Positions 16,493 to 25,612 of a stretch of 64,000 nt of DNA are shown here, one piece after another. The notes under the pieces were generated by a model. That model was not told the DNA's origin and did no database searches. It worked only from the letters and a program-made list of their open reading frames with translations. This DNA comes from Chloroflexota bacterium (GTDB lineage: Bacteria > Chloroflexota > Anaerolineae > Anaerolineales > Villigracilaceae). Each line of letters begins with the position of its first letter. The stretch's first letter is position 1. The stretch spans positions 26,561 through 90,560 of the forward strand of contig JACRLC010000045.1 in NCBI GenBank assembly GCA_016235425.1. Direction: 5' to 3'. The position numbers and the translations under genes were made by a program.

Positions 16493-18430
16493 ATGCCTGA
16501 CAAGAAATATCGTTTGATAAGCGTTATAACTGCGCTTGCGCTTGCATTGGGGAGTTTCTTCAGCGCGGGGGCAAAATCTGGGGTGCAGATACCGAGCCTT
16601 GCGCCGCGGACACTTTACGTGTCCGCGGCCGGCAATGACACGAACCCAGGCACAGCCACAGCGCCTTTCAAAACCTTCAATAAAGCCTTCTCAGTGCTGG
16701 CCGCAGGGGATACGCTGTTAATCTACGGCGGGACCTATACCCAGCAGCTGAACGTATCAAAAAGCGGAACATCATCCGCGCCGATCACCATCAAGGCTGT
16801 TTCGGGACAGAAGGTGATCCTTGACGGCGGAAATGTTCGCGATGCGCCGGTATTCATCCCGTCCACCCGCTCGTACGTAAATCTCAGCGGCCTGACTTGC
16901 AAGCGCGGGCTATCCACTTGCGTTCTGGCGCAAGGCTCGCATCTAACGATTTCAAGATTCGATGTGTATGAGGCGAAGAAGTTTGGAATCAGGGTAACGG
17001 GCCAATTTGTAACGGTTGAATACAGCCTCGTCCATGATAATGTGCTCGAAAACCTCGGAGGCGCAAACACCACCGGCGGCTGGGGCGCGGGCCTCAGGTC
17101 TGCCCAGGGAAACGGCAACAACATTTTCCGCTACAACGAAGTCTTCCACAACTGGGGCGAGGGAATCATTGTGGGGTCGTACGGCACCCAGGTATACGGA
17201 AACAAGGCGTACGATAACTACTCGAAGAACATCTACGTGGGAAATACCTACAACGTGGATGTTTACCAGAATATCACCCACTCAACCGACTCCAAATGGT
17301 ATCGCTCGGGCAATCCTGCCGACTGCATCTCAATGTCGGAGGAGCAAATTTCAAGCTCCTATGGCGCAAAGCTGGGAGACATCCGTGTCTACAATAACAT
17401 TGCCTATAACTGTAAAACGGGCATAGGTTACACCTACACAGAGGTTAGCGGGAACGGATGCGACAATTGTTTAATCTCCTTCAACACGATAACCGCCTCA
17501 AAGAACGCCTGCATCAAGGTTATCGCAGGTTCAAAAAACCACATGGAGATTGCCAACAACATCTGCACCACCGGTTCCATTGATGTCCCTTCGGGTGACA
17601 TAAGTGTGCATCACAATTTCCTTGGAAACGCTTCACTGGCGGGCGGTGCATTTGGTGACCCGGACTCCTACTGTCCTCTTGCCGAATCGCCTGTGGTCGG
17701 CGCGGGCGCAAACACCGGTGTAGACGTAGATTTCTTCAATGTCAGCCGCGACCGTTTTGACATTGGAGCGATTCAAGCCGAGATTGTGGCCGCGAATACC
17801 CCCACGCCGACTCTCCCGCTTCCGACTGCATCCTCCACACAACCCGCCACCCCCACTCAGACAGTTGCGCCGACCCAGCCCACGGCAACATCAGTGACGC
17901 CCACCTCGACCATCCCCGCCTCACCGACTCTTCCACCTCCTTCGCCAACCATCCCTGCCTCACCGACTCTTCCACCTCCTTCTCCGACTATCACCACCTC
18001 ACCGACCCCAACAGTCGCGCCGCCTCAGCCTTCTCCCACATCCACCTCGCAGCCGCCTTCCGCGGCAGTGACTTACGATGACAAGGATCTCGCCCTCTCA
18101 TACTCTGTCAATTGGACCGATGTTGTAGACACTAAAGCGTATGGCGGTTCCTTCAAGAAATCCGGACCGCTTGGTTCCACCGCAGCCATGACCTTTACAG
18201 GCAGTTCCTTCACATTGCTTTACACAACCAACTCCACTTTCGGCAATATGGAGGTAAGGGTTGACGGAGTTTTGATCGGCACGATCAACCAATATTCGGC
18301 CTCGCGTGTATTCAATCAAAAATGGGACAGCCCTGTCACATTTGGGCCGGGACCCCATACACTGCTCCTCACGCACATCGGCCCGGATGCCACCAGAATG
18401 ACCGTGGATGCGATCTCAATAAACCCATAA
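16493..18430 (+). CDS. Secreted right-handed beta-helix protein with Thr/Pro linker
   Basis: Exported protein of 645 residues under a cyclic-di-GMP riboswitch. A signal peptide covers about 1-28. LYVSAAGNDTNPGT opens a DUF1565/parallel beta-helix domain (about 40-425) with repeated N-x-[IV]-x-x-N turns, as in pectate-lyase-like and polysaccharide-binding proteins. A Thr/Pro/Ser linker (about 426-520) includes two exact copies of a 13-residue unit and looks cell-wall spanning. The last 125 residues form a beta-rich domain like those of carbohydrate-binding modules. I see no defined catalytic residues, so it may be a lyase, an adhesin or a matrix protein. The gene stands alone between two terminators. 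Confidence 0.85.
   Translation: MPDKKYRLISVITALALALGSFFSAGAKSGVQIPSLAPRTLYVSAAGNDTNPGTATAPFKTFNKAFSVLAAGDTLLIYGGTYTQQLNVSKSGTSSAPITIKAVSGQKVILDGGNVRDAPVFIPSTRSYVNLSGLTCKRGLSTCVLAQGSHLTISRFDVYEAKKFGIRVTGQFVTVEYSLVHDNVLENLGGANTTGGWGAGLRSAQGNGNNIFRYNEVFHNWGEGIIVGSYGTQVYGNKAYDNYSKNIYVGNTYNVDVYQNITHSTDSKWYRSGNPADCISMSEEQISSSYGAKLGDIRVYNNIAYNCKTGIGYTYTEVSGNGCDNCLISFNTITASKNACIKVIAGSKNHMEIANNICTTGSIDVPSGDISVHHNFLGNASLAGGAFGDPDSYCPLAESPVVGAGANTGVDVDFFNVSRDRFDIGAIQAEIVAANTPTPTLPLPTASSTQPATPTQTVAPTQPTATSVTPTSTIPASPTLPPPSPTIPASPTLPPPSPTITTSPTPTVAPPQPSPTSTSQPPSAAVTYDDKDLALSYSVNWTDVVDTKAYGGSFKKSGPLGSTAAMTFTGSSFTLLYTTNSTFGNMEVRVDGVLIGTINQYSASRVFNQKWDSPVTFGPGPHTLLLTHIGPDATRMTVDAISINP
17909..17986 (+). repeat. 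39-bp tandem repeat inside the beta-helix gene
   Basis: Two copies (17909-17947 and 17948-17986) differing by single bases, encoding the 13-residue unit TIPASPTLPPPSP in the linker. In-frame unit length allows linker length to change without frameshift. Confidence 0.85.
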
Positions 18431-18447
18431 CCAAACGTCCATAAACG

Positions 18448-18486
18448 ACAACCTCCCGCAAATGATCTGCGGGAGGTTGTTTGTTG
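18448..18486. terminator. Bidirectional terminator
   Basis: Perfect 13-base stem ACAACCTCCCGCA / TGCGGGAGGTTGT with a 7-base loop, T-rich on the plus side (TTGTTG). It separates the convergent beta-helix and plsY genes. Confidence 0.88.
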
Positions 18487-18496
18487 AAGGTCGGAA

Positions 18497-19087
18497 TTAT
18501 TCGGGTTTTTGCCGATCAAGCCACAGTTCGCGGTATTGGCGGTTCCAGTCGATGAGAAATCGCAGGGCAACGACAATGCCTGTTGAGACCGCGATCCAAA
18601 AGGCGGCGTCGTGAATTCCAAACAACCACAGCGCGGGTGCGATCAAAATGCCGGTGAAAACGCTTGCGCGCGCAGAATGCCGGACGACCAGCACGAGCAG
18701 GATCAATACAGCCAGGCAGATCAGGAACGCAAGCGGATTGACCGCCAGAAATGCTCCGCCTGCGGAAGCCAGACCCATCCCGCCGCGAAATTGCGCGAAG
18801 ACCGGCCAGCAATGTCCCATCACCACCATTGCCGCGGTAAGCGCGATCACAATGATTTCCCCGGAATATCTCGAGGCCAGGTAGGTTGGGATAAACCCTT
18901 TTGCGATATCAAGGAACAGCACCAGCGCGCCCCAGCCAAAGCCCGCCTGGCGGATCGTGTTCGTGGTTGTCGCGTGGCCCGAGCCCGAGTCGCGCACGTC
19001 CACGCCTTTGACGAAACGCGTGACCCAGATCGCGAAGGTCAATGAGCCGGAAAGATAGCCAAGGATGGGAAAGAGAAACTGTGACAT
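18497..19087 (-). CDS. plsY: Glycerol-3-phosphate acyltransferase PlsY
   Basis: Membrane acyltransferase of 196 residues that transfers acyl from acyl-phosphate to glycerol-3-phosphate, the first step of phospholipid synthesis. Diagnostic features are the N-terminal GYLSGSLTFAIWV helix, the SGSGHATTTNTIRQAG loop (a variant of the PlsY SGNxGATN motif), GHCWPVF, and FRGGMGLASAGGAFLA (variant of GGKGVAT). These variants are more divergent than in standard PlsY, so this could be a PlsY paralogue. The ATG at 19087 gives the family start; the frame reaches further upstream without similarity. Confidence 0.82.
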   Translation of the reverse strand: MSQFLFPILGYLSGSLTFAIWVTRFVKGVDVRDSGSGHATTTNTIRQAGFGWGALVLFLDIAKGFIPTYLASRYSGEIIVIALTAAMVVMGHCWPVFAQFRGGMGLASAGGAFLAVNPLAFLICLAVLILLVLVVRHSARASVFTGILIAPALWLFGIHDAAFWIAVSTGIVVALRFLIDWNRQYRELWLDRQKPE

Positions 19088-19099
19088 GGGAGTTTTGCC

Positions 19100-19105
19100 A
19101 GTATA
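19100..19105 (-). promoter_or_regulatory. Possible extended -10 box of plsY
   Basis: On the minus strand TGTGCTATACTGG contains a TGn-extended TATACT box, 12 bases before the chosen ATG. The same GTGCTATACTG appears before the gene at 23704-24108, which supports a shared promoter type. The very short leader is a weakness. Confidence 0.35.
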
Positions 19106-19185
19106 GCACAGGCCTCCTGATCGCCGAGGAAACTGCAAGCATCCGCCCCATATCCATCGGGTAAAATACCACGCAGAGAATCATC

Positions 19186-20772
19186 ATGAATCAACAAAAT
19201 TCCCGTTTTTCAAGATCGGTGACTGCCGCACTGTTTTTTCTATTCATCACTTATGTTGTAGTTTTGTTGCGTACTGCATACGTGAATGAAGACGCCTATA
19301 TCACGATGCGGACCGTGGATAACTTTATCCACGGTTACGGTATGCGCTGGAACGTATCGGAGAGGGTGCAGACTTTTACCCACCCCCTGTGGTTTTTTCT
19401 GGTCACTGCGTTCTATTTCTTCACGAGGGAGGCCTTCTATACCCTGATAGGTTTAAGCCTCGCCATTTCTTTTGCGGCATTTTATATGGTCATTATTCAA
19501 GTCAGGGAGCATAACCTTGCCACGCTGGCAGCCGCGGCGGTCCTGATCTTTTCAAAGGCATTCGTTGATTTTTCCACATCAGGACTTGAGAACCCGGCCA
19601 CGCACCTCCTGCTTGCCTGTTTTTTACTGCTCTTCCTTCGGAACGCGGAGAACGATACTTTTGATGGAAGAACTGTTTTTCTCCTAAGTCTCATCAGCGG
19701 ACTTGCGGCATTGAACCGCATGGACACTTTTCTGTTCTTTGTTCCGGTGCTTCTGATCGTGCTGATTAAGGACTGGAAATCGGGTGCCTTGAAAAATGTG
19801 ATCCTCGGTCTCTTGCCGTTTATTGCCTGGGAAATATTTTCTGTCATCTATTATGGCTTTCCCTTTCCGAACACTGCCTATGCAAAGTTATATACCGGCC
19901 TCACAAGAATTGACCTGGTCGAAGAGGGTTTCATCTACATTTTGAACTCCCTGAATTGGGACCCGATCACCTTATTGACCGTGTTTGCCGGAACCGGGCT
20001 TACATTCCTCCGGGGATCGTGGAAGGAAAAAAGCATCGCCGCCGGTGTCCTTCTGTATATCTTTTACCTGATCTGGATCGGGGGAGATTATATGAGCGGC
20101 AGGTTCTTTTCTGGAGCCTTGCTGGTAAGCGTGATTTTACTGGCGAGACAATTGATGCAGGTTGAATTGACCGAAGGCCTCGTCGTTTCGGCGTTGATCG
20201 CCGCGGCTGCCTACGCCTCCCCAACACCGACGTTGACCAGCGTCAGCGAGGAGACTTATTCAACCGGCCGGACGGACGTAAACGGCATATACGATTTGCG
20301 AAGCTATTATTTTCAAACCTCCGGCCTGCTCTACATTCGAAATGGTTACCCGGAGCCTTACCATGAATGGGTATTTCGCGGCTTGAAGTTCAAAGAGGAC
20401 CGCAAGAGATATTTGATCGAAGGCACCATTGGGTATACCGGCTATTTTGCCGGGCCGGACCTGTTCATCATTGACCCAAACGCCCTTTCAGACCCGCTTC
20501 TCGCGAGACTGAAACCTGTCGAGAAAACAACCTGGATTCCCGGCCATTTTGAGCGCGCCGTTCCCAATGGATATCTTGAAACGCTCAGGACCGGCTCCAA
20601 CCAATTTGAAGACCAGCAGCTTGGGGAATATTACGAGAAGCTCTCGCTGATCATCCGCGGCCCCATTTTTTCATGGGAACGATTTACCGCGATCTGGAAG
20701 ATGAACACCGGGCAATACGATTATCTCCTCGAAGAATACGAGAAACGCCAAAAGGAAACCGTCACGCCGTAG
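19186..20772 (+). CDS. GT-C type membrane glycosyltransferase-like protein
   Basis: Polytopic protein of 528 residues with about nine hydrophobic segments. After the first helix it carries NEDAYITMRTVDNFIHGYG and WNVSERVQTFTHPLW, the acidic first-loop signature of GT-C enzymes similar to mycobacterial arabinofuranosyltransferase AftB and related lipid-linked sugar transferases. The C-terminal soluble part (about 390-528) has LRSYYFQTSGLL and GTIGYTGYFAGPDLFIIDPNALSDPLLARL, also found in this group. It likely adds a sugar to an exported glycan; substrate unknown. Divergent from plsY with about 100 bases between. Confidence 0.75.
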   Translation: MNQQNSRFSRSVTAALFFLFITYVVVLLRTAYVNEDAYITMRTVDNFIHGYGMRWNVSERVQTFTHPLWFFLVTAFYFFTREAFYTLIGLSLAISFAAFYMVIIQVREHNLATLAAAAVLIFSKAFVDFSTSGLENPATHLLLACFLLLFLRNAENDTFDGRTVFLLSLISGLAALNRMDTFLFFVPVLLIVLIKDWKSGALKNVILGLLPFIAWEIFSVIYYGFPFPNTAYAKLYTGLTRIDLVEEGFIYILNSLNWDPITLLTVFAGTGLTFLRGSWKEKSIAAGVLLYIFYLIWIGGDYMSGRFFSGALLVSVILLARQLMQVELTEGLVVSALIAAAAYASPTPTLTSVSEETYSTGRTDVNGIYDLRSYYFQTSGLLYIRNGYPEPYHEWVFRGLKFKEDRKRYLIEGTIGYTGYFAGPDLFIIDPNALSDPLLARLKPVEKTTWIPGHFERAVPNGYLETLRTGSNQFEDQQLGEYYEKLSLIIRGPIFSWERFTAIWKMNTGQYDYLLEEYEKRQKETVTP

Positions 20773-20850
20773 TTGCCGATCCATTGCGATGGACCGCCGC
20801 CAGATTTAACGCAAAGCCGCAGAGACGCAAAGAAAAAGAATTAAATCTTA

Positions 20851-21544
20851 TTATCCGATCAAGGTTATCGCGGTGACCATCAAGGTCAGTCCGATGACGA
20901 CCATGCCGAAGATGGCAAAGGTCAATCGCAGGCGCGCTTCTTTGACGGCCTGTGCCAGGCCGAAAAGGAAGAATGCCACCGCCAGGATGGTCAACGCTGT
21001 GACATACGAATCGGACTTTTGATTCCAGCGGCGATACGAATCGGAAGCCTGGTTTTGCTGTACGATCAGTTCATTGGCTTTTTTTTGCGCGTCAATGATG
21101 TACTGGTCTGCTCTGGGAATTTCATCGGCGCTGGCCGGGGCATAGCGCGGATCGTTGTAAAAGATGGAGAACTTCTGCCCAACGTCCGCGCGTGCCTGGG
21201 CCGCGGCGGACAGTTGTCGGGTAGTTTGAGCCGCTTCATCGTCGCCAGCGGATTCCTGCTCGAGGGCGGTCAATTCCAATATGGTGGCTTCCTGCTGGTC
21301 CTTCAGATAGTCCCCAAAAATCCTGAATTCATAATTGGCCTCCAGGCCGGAGCGATGAAGCTCGCCGGATGCCTGCACGGCAAGGAACTGGGAATCGCGG
21401 TTGGCAATATCGGCGCGGATGCTTGCATCGGCTTGCAAGGCGGCCAGTGCTGCGGCCAGCACGGTCGTGAGAACCGTCAATACGATGATCAGGTTTTTGT
21501 AACGTTCCCTGTTTTCCTGCGGGGTGGGTGGGGCGTTTTCGCTC
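20851..21544 (-). CDS. Membrane-anchored coiled-coil protein A (DUF4337-like)
   Basis: Protein of 231 residues: short cytoplasmic N-terminus, one helix (NLIIVLTVLTTVLAAALAAL), a soluble mostly helical region of about 130 residues rich in Ala, Gln and Glu, then two closely spaced C-terminal helices. This layout resembles DUF4337 proteins. Coding includes the ATG at 21544-21546; that ATG shares its first base with the stop codon of the upstream paralogue (TAATG), so the two are translationally coupled. Function unknown; a two-subunit membrane complex with the neighbour is likely. Confidence 0.75.
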
Positions 21545-21545
21545 A

Positions 21546-22211
21546 TTATGCGCCTCGCTGTATGAAGAAGAATATGAATTCAACGGCAAAGGACCAGGCC
21601 ATACCCAGGAGATATGTTCCCAGGCCGATCGCGAATTCCCAGGCACGAAAACGTTCCGCGCTGATCTCGGCCAGTGTCAGCCAGAAAAGGCTTAGGGCCA
21701 GCAATATGCTTCCCACCACGAGCCAGCGTTTTTGGGAGTAAAGCGTATCGGCGCGCTTGAACAATGCCTGCGGGTTCAATTGGGATTCGTCTTCGGCAGC
21801 CATATCTTCGAGGAGCATTTGCAGGTTGTAGGTTCCATCCGGGTTTTGATATTTTTCGTCCGATGCGAGCGGGGATGCCAGCAATTGCATGTTCGGGAGA
21901 AGATACTGCTCGACATTCGCGGCCCGATCTTTTGCGGCGGGATCATTGCTCTTGTTGAGCGCTTCGGCCTCGGCCTGCTTCACGGCGTATTGAAAGGCGA
22001 ACCCCGCCTCTTCGTATGCTTTGCGGGCGTTTTCATTGCCGAAAGCCTGTTTCTTGACCGCGTCGATCAGCCCCTGGCGGCTCTCATCTGCCGCGTCCGA
22101 ACCGATCACGTTCGTGCGCCAAACGGAAAGCGCCGTGGTAAGTGAGACGACTGCAATGAGTATGGCGTTGAATATTTCAAAGCGAGCTTTGAACCGGTCA
22201 AATACTTTCAT
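21546..22211 (-). CDS. Membrane-anchored coiled-coil protein B, partner of the next gene
   Basis: Protein of 221 residues with the same topology as its downstream neighbour: an N-terminal helix (IFNAILIAVVSLTTALSVW), a helical soluble region, and two C-terminal helices. The two proteins share the DADESRQG/NRDSQ-type start of the soluble part and the RxADxLYxQKRW / YRRWNQKSDSY lead into the last helices, so they look like ancient paralogues. AGGAGA precedes the ATG. No known function. The C-terminus is strongly aromatic (FAVEFIFFFIQRGA). Confidence 0.75.
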   Translation of the reverse strand: MKVFDRFKARFEIFNAILIAVVSLTTALSVWRTNVIGSDAADESRQGLIDAVKKQAFGNENARKAYEEAGFAFQYAVKQAEAEALNKSNDPAAKDRAANVEQYLLPNMQLLASPLASDEKYQNPDGTYNLQMLLEDMAAEDESQLNPQALFKRADTLYSQKRWLVVGSILLALSLFWLTLAEISAERFRAWEFAIGLGTYLLGMAWSFAVEFIFFFIQRGA

Positions 22212-22718
22212 AGATTCTCCTAACTCGGACTAGCCGAAAAAGTTTTACCGCGAAGCCCGCTACACCTGCCCTGGCGGGCGGTGCCAGGGAGAGCGCGAAG
22301 ATTTAAAGGTTTTTCTTGGCGGCCTTTGCGTCACTTCGACAGGCTCAGTGCAAGGCTTGGCGGTTCACCCCGCACGTACCATCAAAACAAACGAAGCGTG
22401 CGGGGTTCAAAAATTCTTGCACACGTGTGCCTGCGGCCCAGTGCAGGCAAAAAACAAGAAGTTCACTTGTCAGGTACTTAAGTGCAAACCAACGGTAAGC
22501 TGTTGAACTCTGTCCGAAACGGGTGACAGTCACTTTTCCTGCCAAAGTGACTGTCACCTGTGCCTTCGAATGTGCCTATTATACAAATTTCAGTAAATCA
22601 CGAATTTGTTTCGGAGCGCGGACTTTAGTCCGCTTTGGCCTCGAAGAATCGCAGACTGAAGTCTGCATTCCGTGCAATCTGTGATTTACTGAATTTATCG
22701 AAAAGGGATGTGTCAATT
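22212..22718. repeat. 507-bp gap holding three kinds of palindromic repeats
   Basis: No gene. (1) 22237-22330: ACCGCGAAGCCCGCTA unit with CTGGCGGGCGG, the inverted counterpart of 25613-25709. (2) 22522-22558: perfect inverted repeat with 15-base arms GGTGACAGTCACTTT / AAAGTGACTGTCACC, related to 31105-31137. (3) 22585-22696: outer arms around CAGTAAATCAC / GTGATTTACTG enclosing two perfect palindromes GCGGACTTTAGTCCGC (22618-22633) and GCAGACTGAAGTCTGC (22651-22666). A CTTCGACAGGCTCAGTGC unit is at 22335-22352. Confidence 0.8.
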
Positions 22719-23699
22719 TCATGCGGATGATAAGGCCGTCCTTTTCAAAATTCTTTGAACGAAGAAAGTTAATCCCTGGGACGGCAATTTCTTTTGGCTG
22801 AAGTCCCAGCCTTTCCAGGCAGTCCAGATCGATTCAGGGGTAAAGCGCCCGATATCGTCGGACTTCGATGTCACGGTGTCCAGCATTTCTTTGAATCGTT
22901 TATCCTTCCTGGCCCATTTGAACTGACTTAACACCTCGAGTACGTGGAGGATGTCATACCAAAACAGGGGAGCTTTGAGCTTGCGGAAGTCTGTGCCCAT
23001 GAAGAACATGTACGGATGTTCCTCCCTGCTTTTTGCCCAAAGCGAAAGTAACGTCTCCACGCCGGTTTTCGCGGACCGGCTTTCCCGCAATTCAGGGATT
23101 TGTGCCAATGCTTTCAGCATGACCAGCGTGGCATATGGGCACGGGTCATCCTTGCGGCCCGGGCCTCGGAATTTGCCCAGTTCCGGCGAGACCACGCACG
23201 GCCAGCCATTGTCGCGGACAACTCCATCGAGGTATTCGACGGCGGCCTGCACGCGCGGGTCGTCGCATAATCCTATTTTGATCAGCGCGTACACAATGAC
23301 AGGCGCGTCGCACAATGCCCAGGCCCACTCGTCCCTCCCGCTTCCGCCGAAATGGGCTGGGACGTTCGTCGGCAGTTGGAACGGCCCCTGTTTGGATTGA
23401 TGCGCCATGACGCGGTGCGCGATCTGTTTTCCCTGCGGGTCGTTCACGCTCAAGCCGAGATCGGCGATGAAGGCAAGTTTATGAAAAGGCTGGCTGGCGG
23501 ATCTATGACTGTTCAAAACCGCACCAGGCCAGTTCGTCAATTCGGCGATCAGCGAATGAATCTTTGGATCGGCCAGCATCGCTTTTCGCGCGGCGGCAAC
23601 CTTTGGATCTCTCTCAGTCTGCTCAAGCAGATCAACGCGCGTGCGATACTCAATCCACGGTTCGCTTTGCAGGAGCCATTCGGTGGTTTTATCGTCCAT
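22719..23699 (-). CDS. Terpene cyclase/prenyltransferase-fold protein
   Basis: Soluble protein of 326 residues with the alpha/alpha-barrel look of the squalene-cyclase/prenyltransferase superfamily: repeated segments such as VQAAVEYLDGVVRDNGWPCVVSPELGKFRGPGRKDD and CPYATLVMLKALAQIPELR. The DxDD motif of class II cyclases is absent and I find no complete QW repeat, so catalysis is doubtful. Similar uncharacterised proteins begin with W-x-x-YRTRVDLL. The gene starts 4 bases downstream of a small membrane protein gene and is cotranscribed with it. Confidence 0.6.
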   Translation of the reverse strand: MDDKTTEWLLQSEPWIEYRTRVDLLEQTERDPKVAAARKAMLADPKIHSLIAELTNWPGAVLNSHRSASQPFHKLAFIADLGLSVNDPQGKQIAHRVMAHQSKQGPFQLPTNVPAHFGGSGRDEWAWALCDAPVIVYALIKIGLCDDPRVQAAVEYLDGVVRDNGWPCVVSPELGKFRGPGRKDDPCPYATLVMLKALAQIPELRESRSAKTGVETLLSLWAKSREEHPYMFFMGTDFRKLKAPLFWYDILHVLEVLSQFKWARKDKRFKEMLDTVTSKSDDIGRFTPESIWTAWKGWDFSQKKLPSQGLTFFVQRILKRTALSSA

Positions 23700-23703
23700 G
23701 AGA

Positions 23704-24108
23704 TTATCCTGGTCGAAGAGTCAGGCCGTAGAGGATGCCAAGCGCGAGCATTTCCCCAAGATCTGCAACGAGATTGTAGAGGATTGTATTTGCTGGAACT
23801 GTGAACATCACCCACGTCGAAGCCGCCGACATGACGACGCGAAAGAACCAGATCGTCACGCCAAAGGACAGTCCCTTCACAATTCCGGTTTGGCCGGGCA
23901 GGCTTTGATAAAGGAGCACGAACACGGCGGCCATGATAAAGCCATAAGCGAGGTCAATGCCGATGCCCGCTATTGGGTTGATGGATTTTTTCAGAATGGG
24001 AGCATAGGCCTGATTCAGTCTCTGTGCGAGTGGATTGACGTTGATCGTCCCGTCCATTATGCCAAACAAGATCCCACTCCCAATGCTGACGATGATGTAT
24101 CGCCACAT
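23704..24108 (-). CDS. Small four-helix membrane protein
   Basis: Protein of 134 residues with about four hydrophobic segments (YIIVSIGSGILFGIMDG, GIDLAYGFIMAAVFVLLY, GLSFGVTIWFFRVVMSAAS, LGEMLALGILYGLTL). The start at 24108 is chosen because GGAGAACGT lies directly before it and an extended -10 box is 25 bases upstream; the frame continues 24 codons further but would overlap that promoter. Family not recognised. It shares an operon with the terpene-cyclase-like gene. Confidence 0.72.
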   Translation of the reverse strand: MWRYIIVSIGSGILFGIMDGTINVNPLAQRLNQAYAPILKKSINPIAGIGIDLAYGFIMAAVFVLLYQSLPGQTGIVKGLSFGVTIWFFRVVMSAASTWVMFTVPANTILYNLVADLGEMLALGILYGLTLRPG

Positions 24109-24132
24109 ACGTTCTCCTTCCACTACGTTTTC

Positions 24133-24138
24133 AGTATA
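24133..24138 (-). promoter_or_regulatory. Possible extended -10 box
   Basis: Minus-strand GTGCTATACTG, a TGn-extended TATACT, 25 bases before the ATG at 24108 and downstream of a hairpin, a sensible promoter position for the two-gene operon. Confidence 0.45.
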
Positions 24139-24165
24139 GCACGGGCTGTACTCCTGGCAAACAAT

Positions 24166-24190
24166 TTGCCGCCGGATCATCCGGCGGCAA
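24166..24190 (-). terminator. Hairpin after the MFS gene
   Basis: Perfect 10-base stem TTGCCGCCGG / CCGGCGGCAA with a 5-base loop, 57 bases after the MFS stop on the minus strand and just before the promoter of the next operon. The following sequence AAATTGTTTG is only partly T-rich. Confidence 0.65.
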
Positions 24191-24246
24191 GTGACTACTC
24201 CTTATATTTCACAACATTGAAGGATAGGATGCAGTGATTGGCAATC

Positions 24247-25503
24247 TTAATCCAGATTTCTCACCGCAGGATGGAACAATGCCAGGACAGTCAATGCAAT
24301 GGTGGCAAATCCGCCGACCAAAAATACGATGGGCGCGCCGACTAAATCCGTTGCCCATCCGGCGATACTAAATCCAATCGGTAGCAGAACAAATGAACCC
24401 AGAGCGTCAATCGAATAGACGCGCCCCAGCAGGTCTCCCGGAACCATTTCCTGCAAGGTGTGCGTCCATATCAAAGCAAAGACGGAAGTGAAAAGCCCGC
24501 CAAGGAACATACCAAAAACCAACACAGGGATGGGAAATTGAAAGCCGAATAATAAAAGCACCGCGCCCGTGCCCATCGTTGCGAGATAGCCCAGAATGCC
24601 GCGCCGGTGCAGGCGCGTGTATTGCCCAAGCCAGATGGCGCCCACCACAAAACCAAGCGACGACGCAGAACCGAGCAGGCCGAGCAACTCCACGTCTGCG
24701 CCGAGATTGTCCTTGATCAGAAACGGCATGGCTACCGCCCGCGGACTCGCCTCGGTGATGTTGATCAGTCCGAAGAGCAGGATGGATATCCAAATCCACG
24801 GGATCGAGACGACAGTTTTCAGTCCCACGCGCAGATCCGCGAATCCCTGCCTCACCGCTTCCTTCATGGACTTTTGGCCTGTTGCCGTTTCATTCGCACT
24901 TTCCTGCCTTTGAGTTTTCTCCACGTTCGCGCGCAGGATGGGCAGAATGAAAAGGGTGGAGATGAAGAAGGAAAGCGCGTCCAACCCAAACGTGACGGAT
25001 GTGCCACCCAAAGCGACCAACCCGGCGCCGAGAGCCGGCCCGATGATCCCGGTTACTCGCTGGCTCAGGCTGTTGAGGGAATTGGCGCTTTGCAGAACTT
25101 CGGGCGGTGTGATCTGCGGGATCACAGCCTGATAGGCCGGGAAGAAAAACGCTTCCACCAAACCGAAGATGATGCTTGCAATGTAGATGTGCCAGATTTG
25201 TAAAAGGTCAAGCCATGCGAAGACAGCGATGAACGTGACGACGAGTCCGCACAGCAGATCGGCGACGAACATGATGCGGATGCGCGGCAGGCGGTCCACC
25301 ACCACGCCGCCGACCAGCAAAAACAACAGCATGGGAATCTGGGAAAACACAAAGACGGCTCCCATCGCAACCGCGGAGCCGGTCTTTTCCAGCACCCACC
25401 AGGCGAGTGCGATTCGATAAAGGTTGTCGCCGAGGCGCGAGATGGTCTGTCCGCTCCACAATAATGCAAAGGGACGATGTTTGAGGGGTTGGATGATGTT
25501 CAT
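24247..25503 (-). CDS. MFS transporter, EntS/MFS_3-like
   Basis: Major facilitator protein of 418 residues with twelve hydrophobic segments. The start FALLWSGQTISRLGDNLYRIALAWWVLEKTGSA, the loop GGVVVDRLPRIRIM, and PAYQAVIPQITPPEVLQSANSLNSLSQRVTGIIGPALGAGLV are typical of the enterobactin-exporter-like group (MFS_3). It presumably exports small molecules by proton antiport; substrate unknown. The gene is single, flanked upstream by palindromic GCGACAT elements and downstream by a hairpin. Confidence 0.9.
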   Translation of the reverse strand: MNIIQPLKHRPFALLWSGQTISRLGDNLYRIALAWWVLEKTGSAVAMGAVFVFSQIPMLLFLLVGGVVVDRLPRIRIMFVADLLCGLVVTFIAVFAWLDLLQIWHIYIASIIFGLVEAFFFPAYQAVIPQITPPEVLQSANSLNSLSQRVTGIIGPALGAGLVALGGTSVTFGLDALSFFISTLFILPILRANVEKTQRQESANETATGQKSMKEAVRQGFADLRVGLKTVVSIPWIWISILLFGLINITEASPRAVAMPFLIKDNLGADVELLGLLGSASSLGFVVGAIWLGQYTRLHRRGILGYLATMGTGAVLLLFGFQFPIPVLVFGMFLGGLFTSVFALIWTHTLQEMVPGDLLGRVYSIDALGSFVLLPIGFSIAGWATDLVGAPIVFLVGGFATIALTVLALFHPAVRNLD

Positions 25504-25528
25504 AAATGGATGTCACCAATATTGTTGT

Positions 25529-25571
25529 GCGACATTTATGTCGCCTGTCTTGAATGCGACATGAATGTCGC
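25529..25571. repeat. GCGACAT palindrome pair, copy 1
   Basis: Two 16-base palindromes, GCGACATTTATGTCGC (25529-25544) and GCGACATGAATGTCGC (25556-25571), 11 bases apart. The same pair recurs at 27782-27835 on the other side of the trimethylamine-dehydrogenase-like gene. Confidence 0.85.
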
Positions 25572-25612
25572 GTTACTAGCAGTTTGTCGGAGAACCCCAG
25601 CGATGGGCATTT

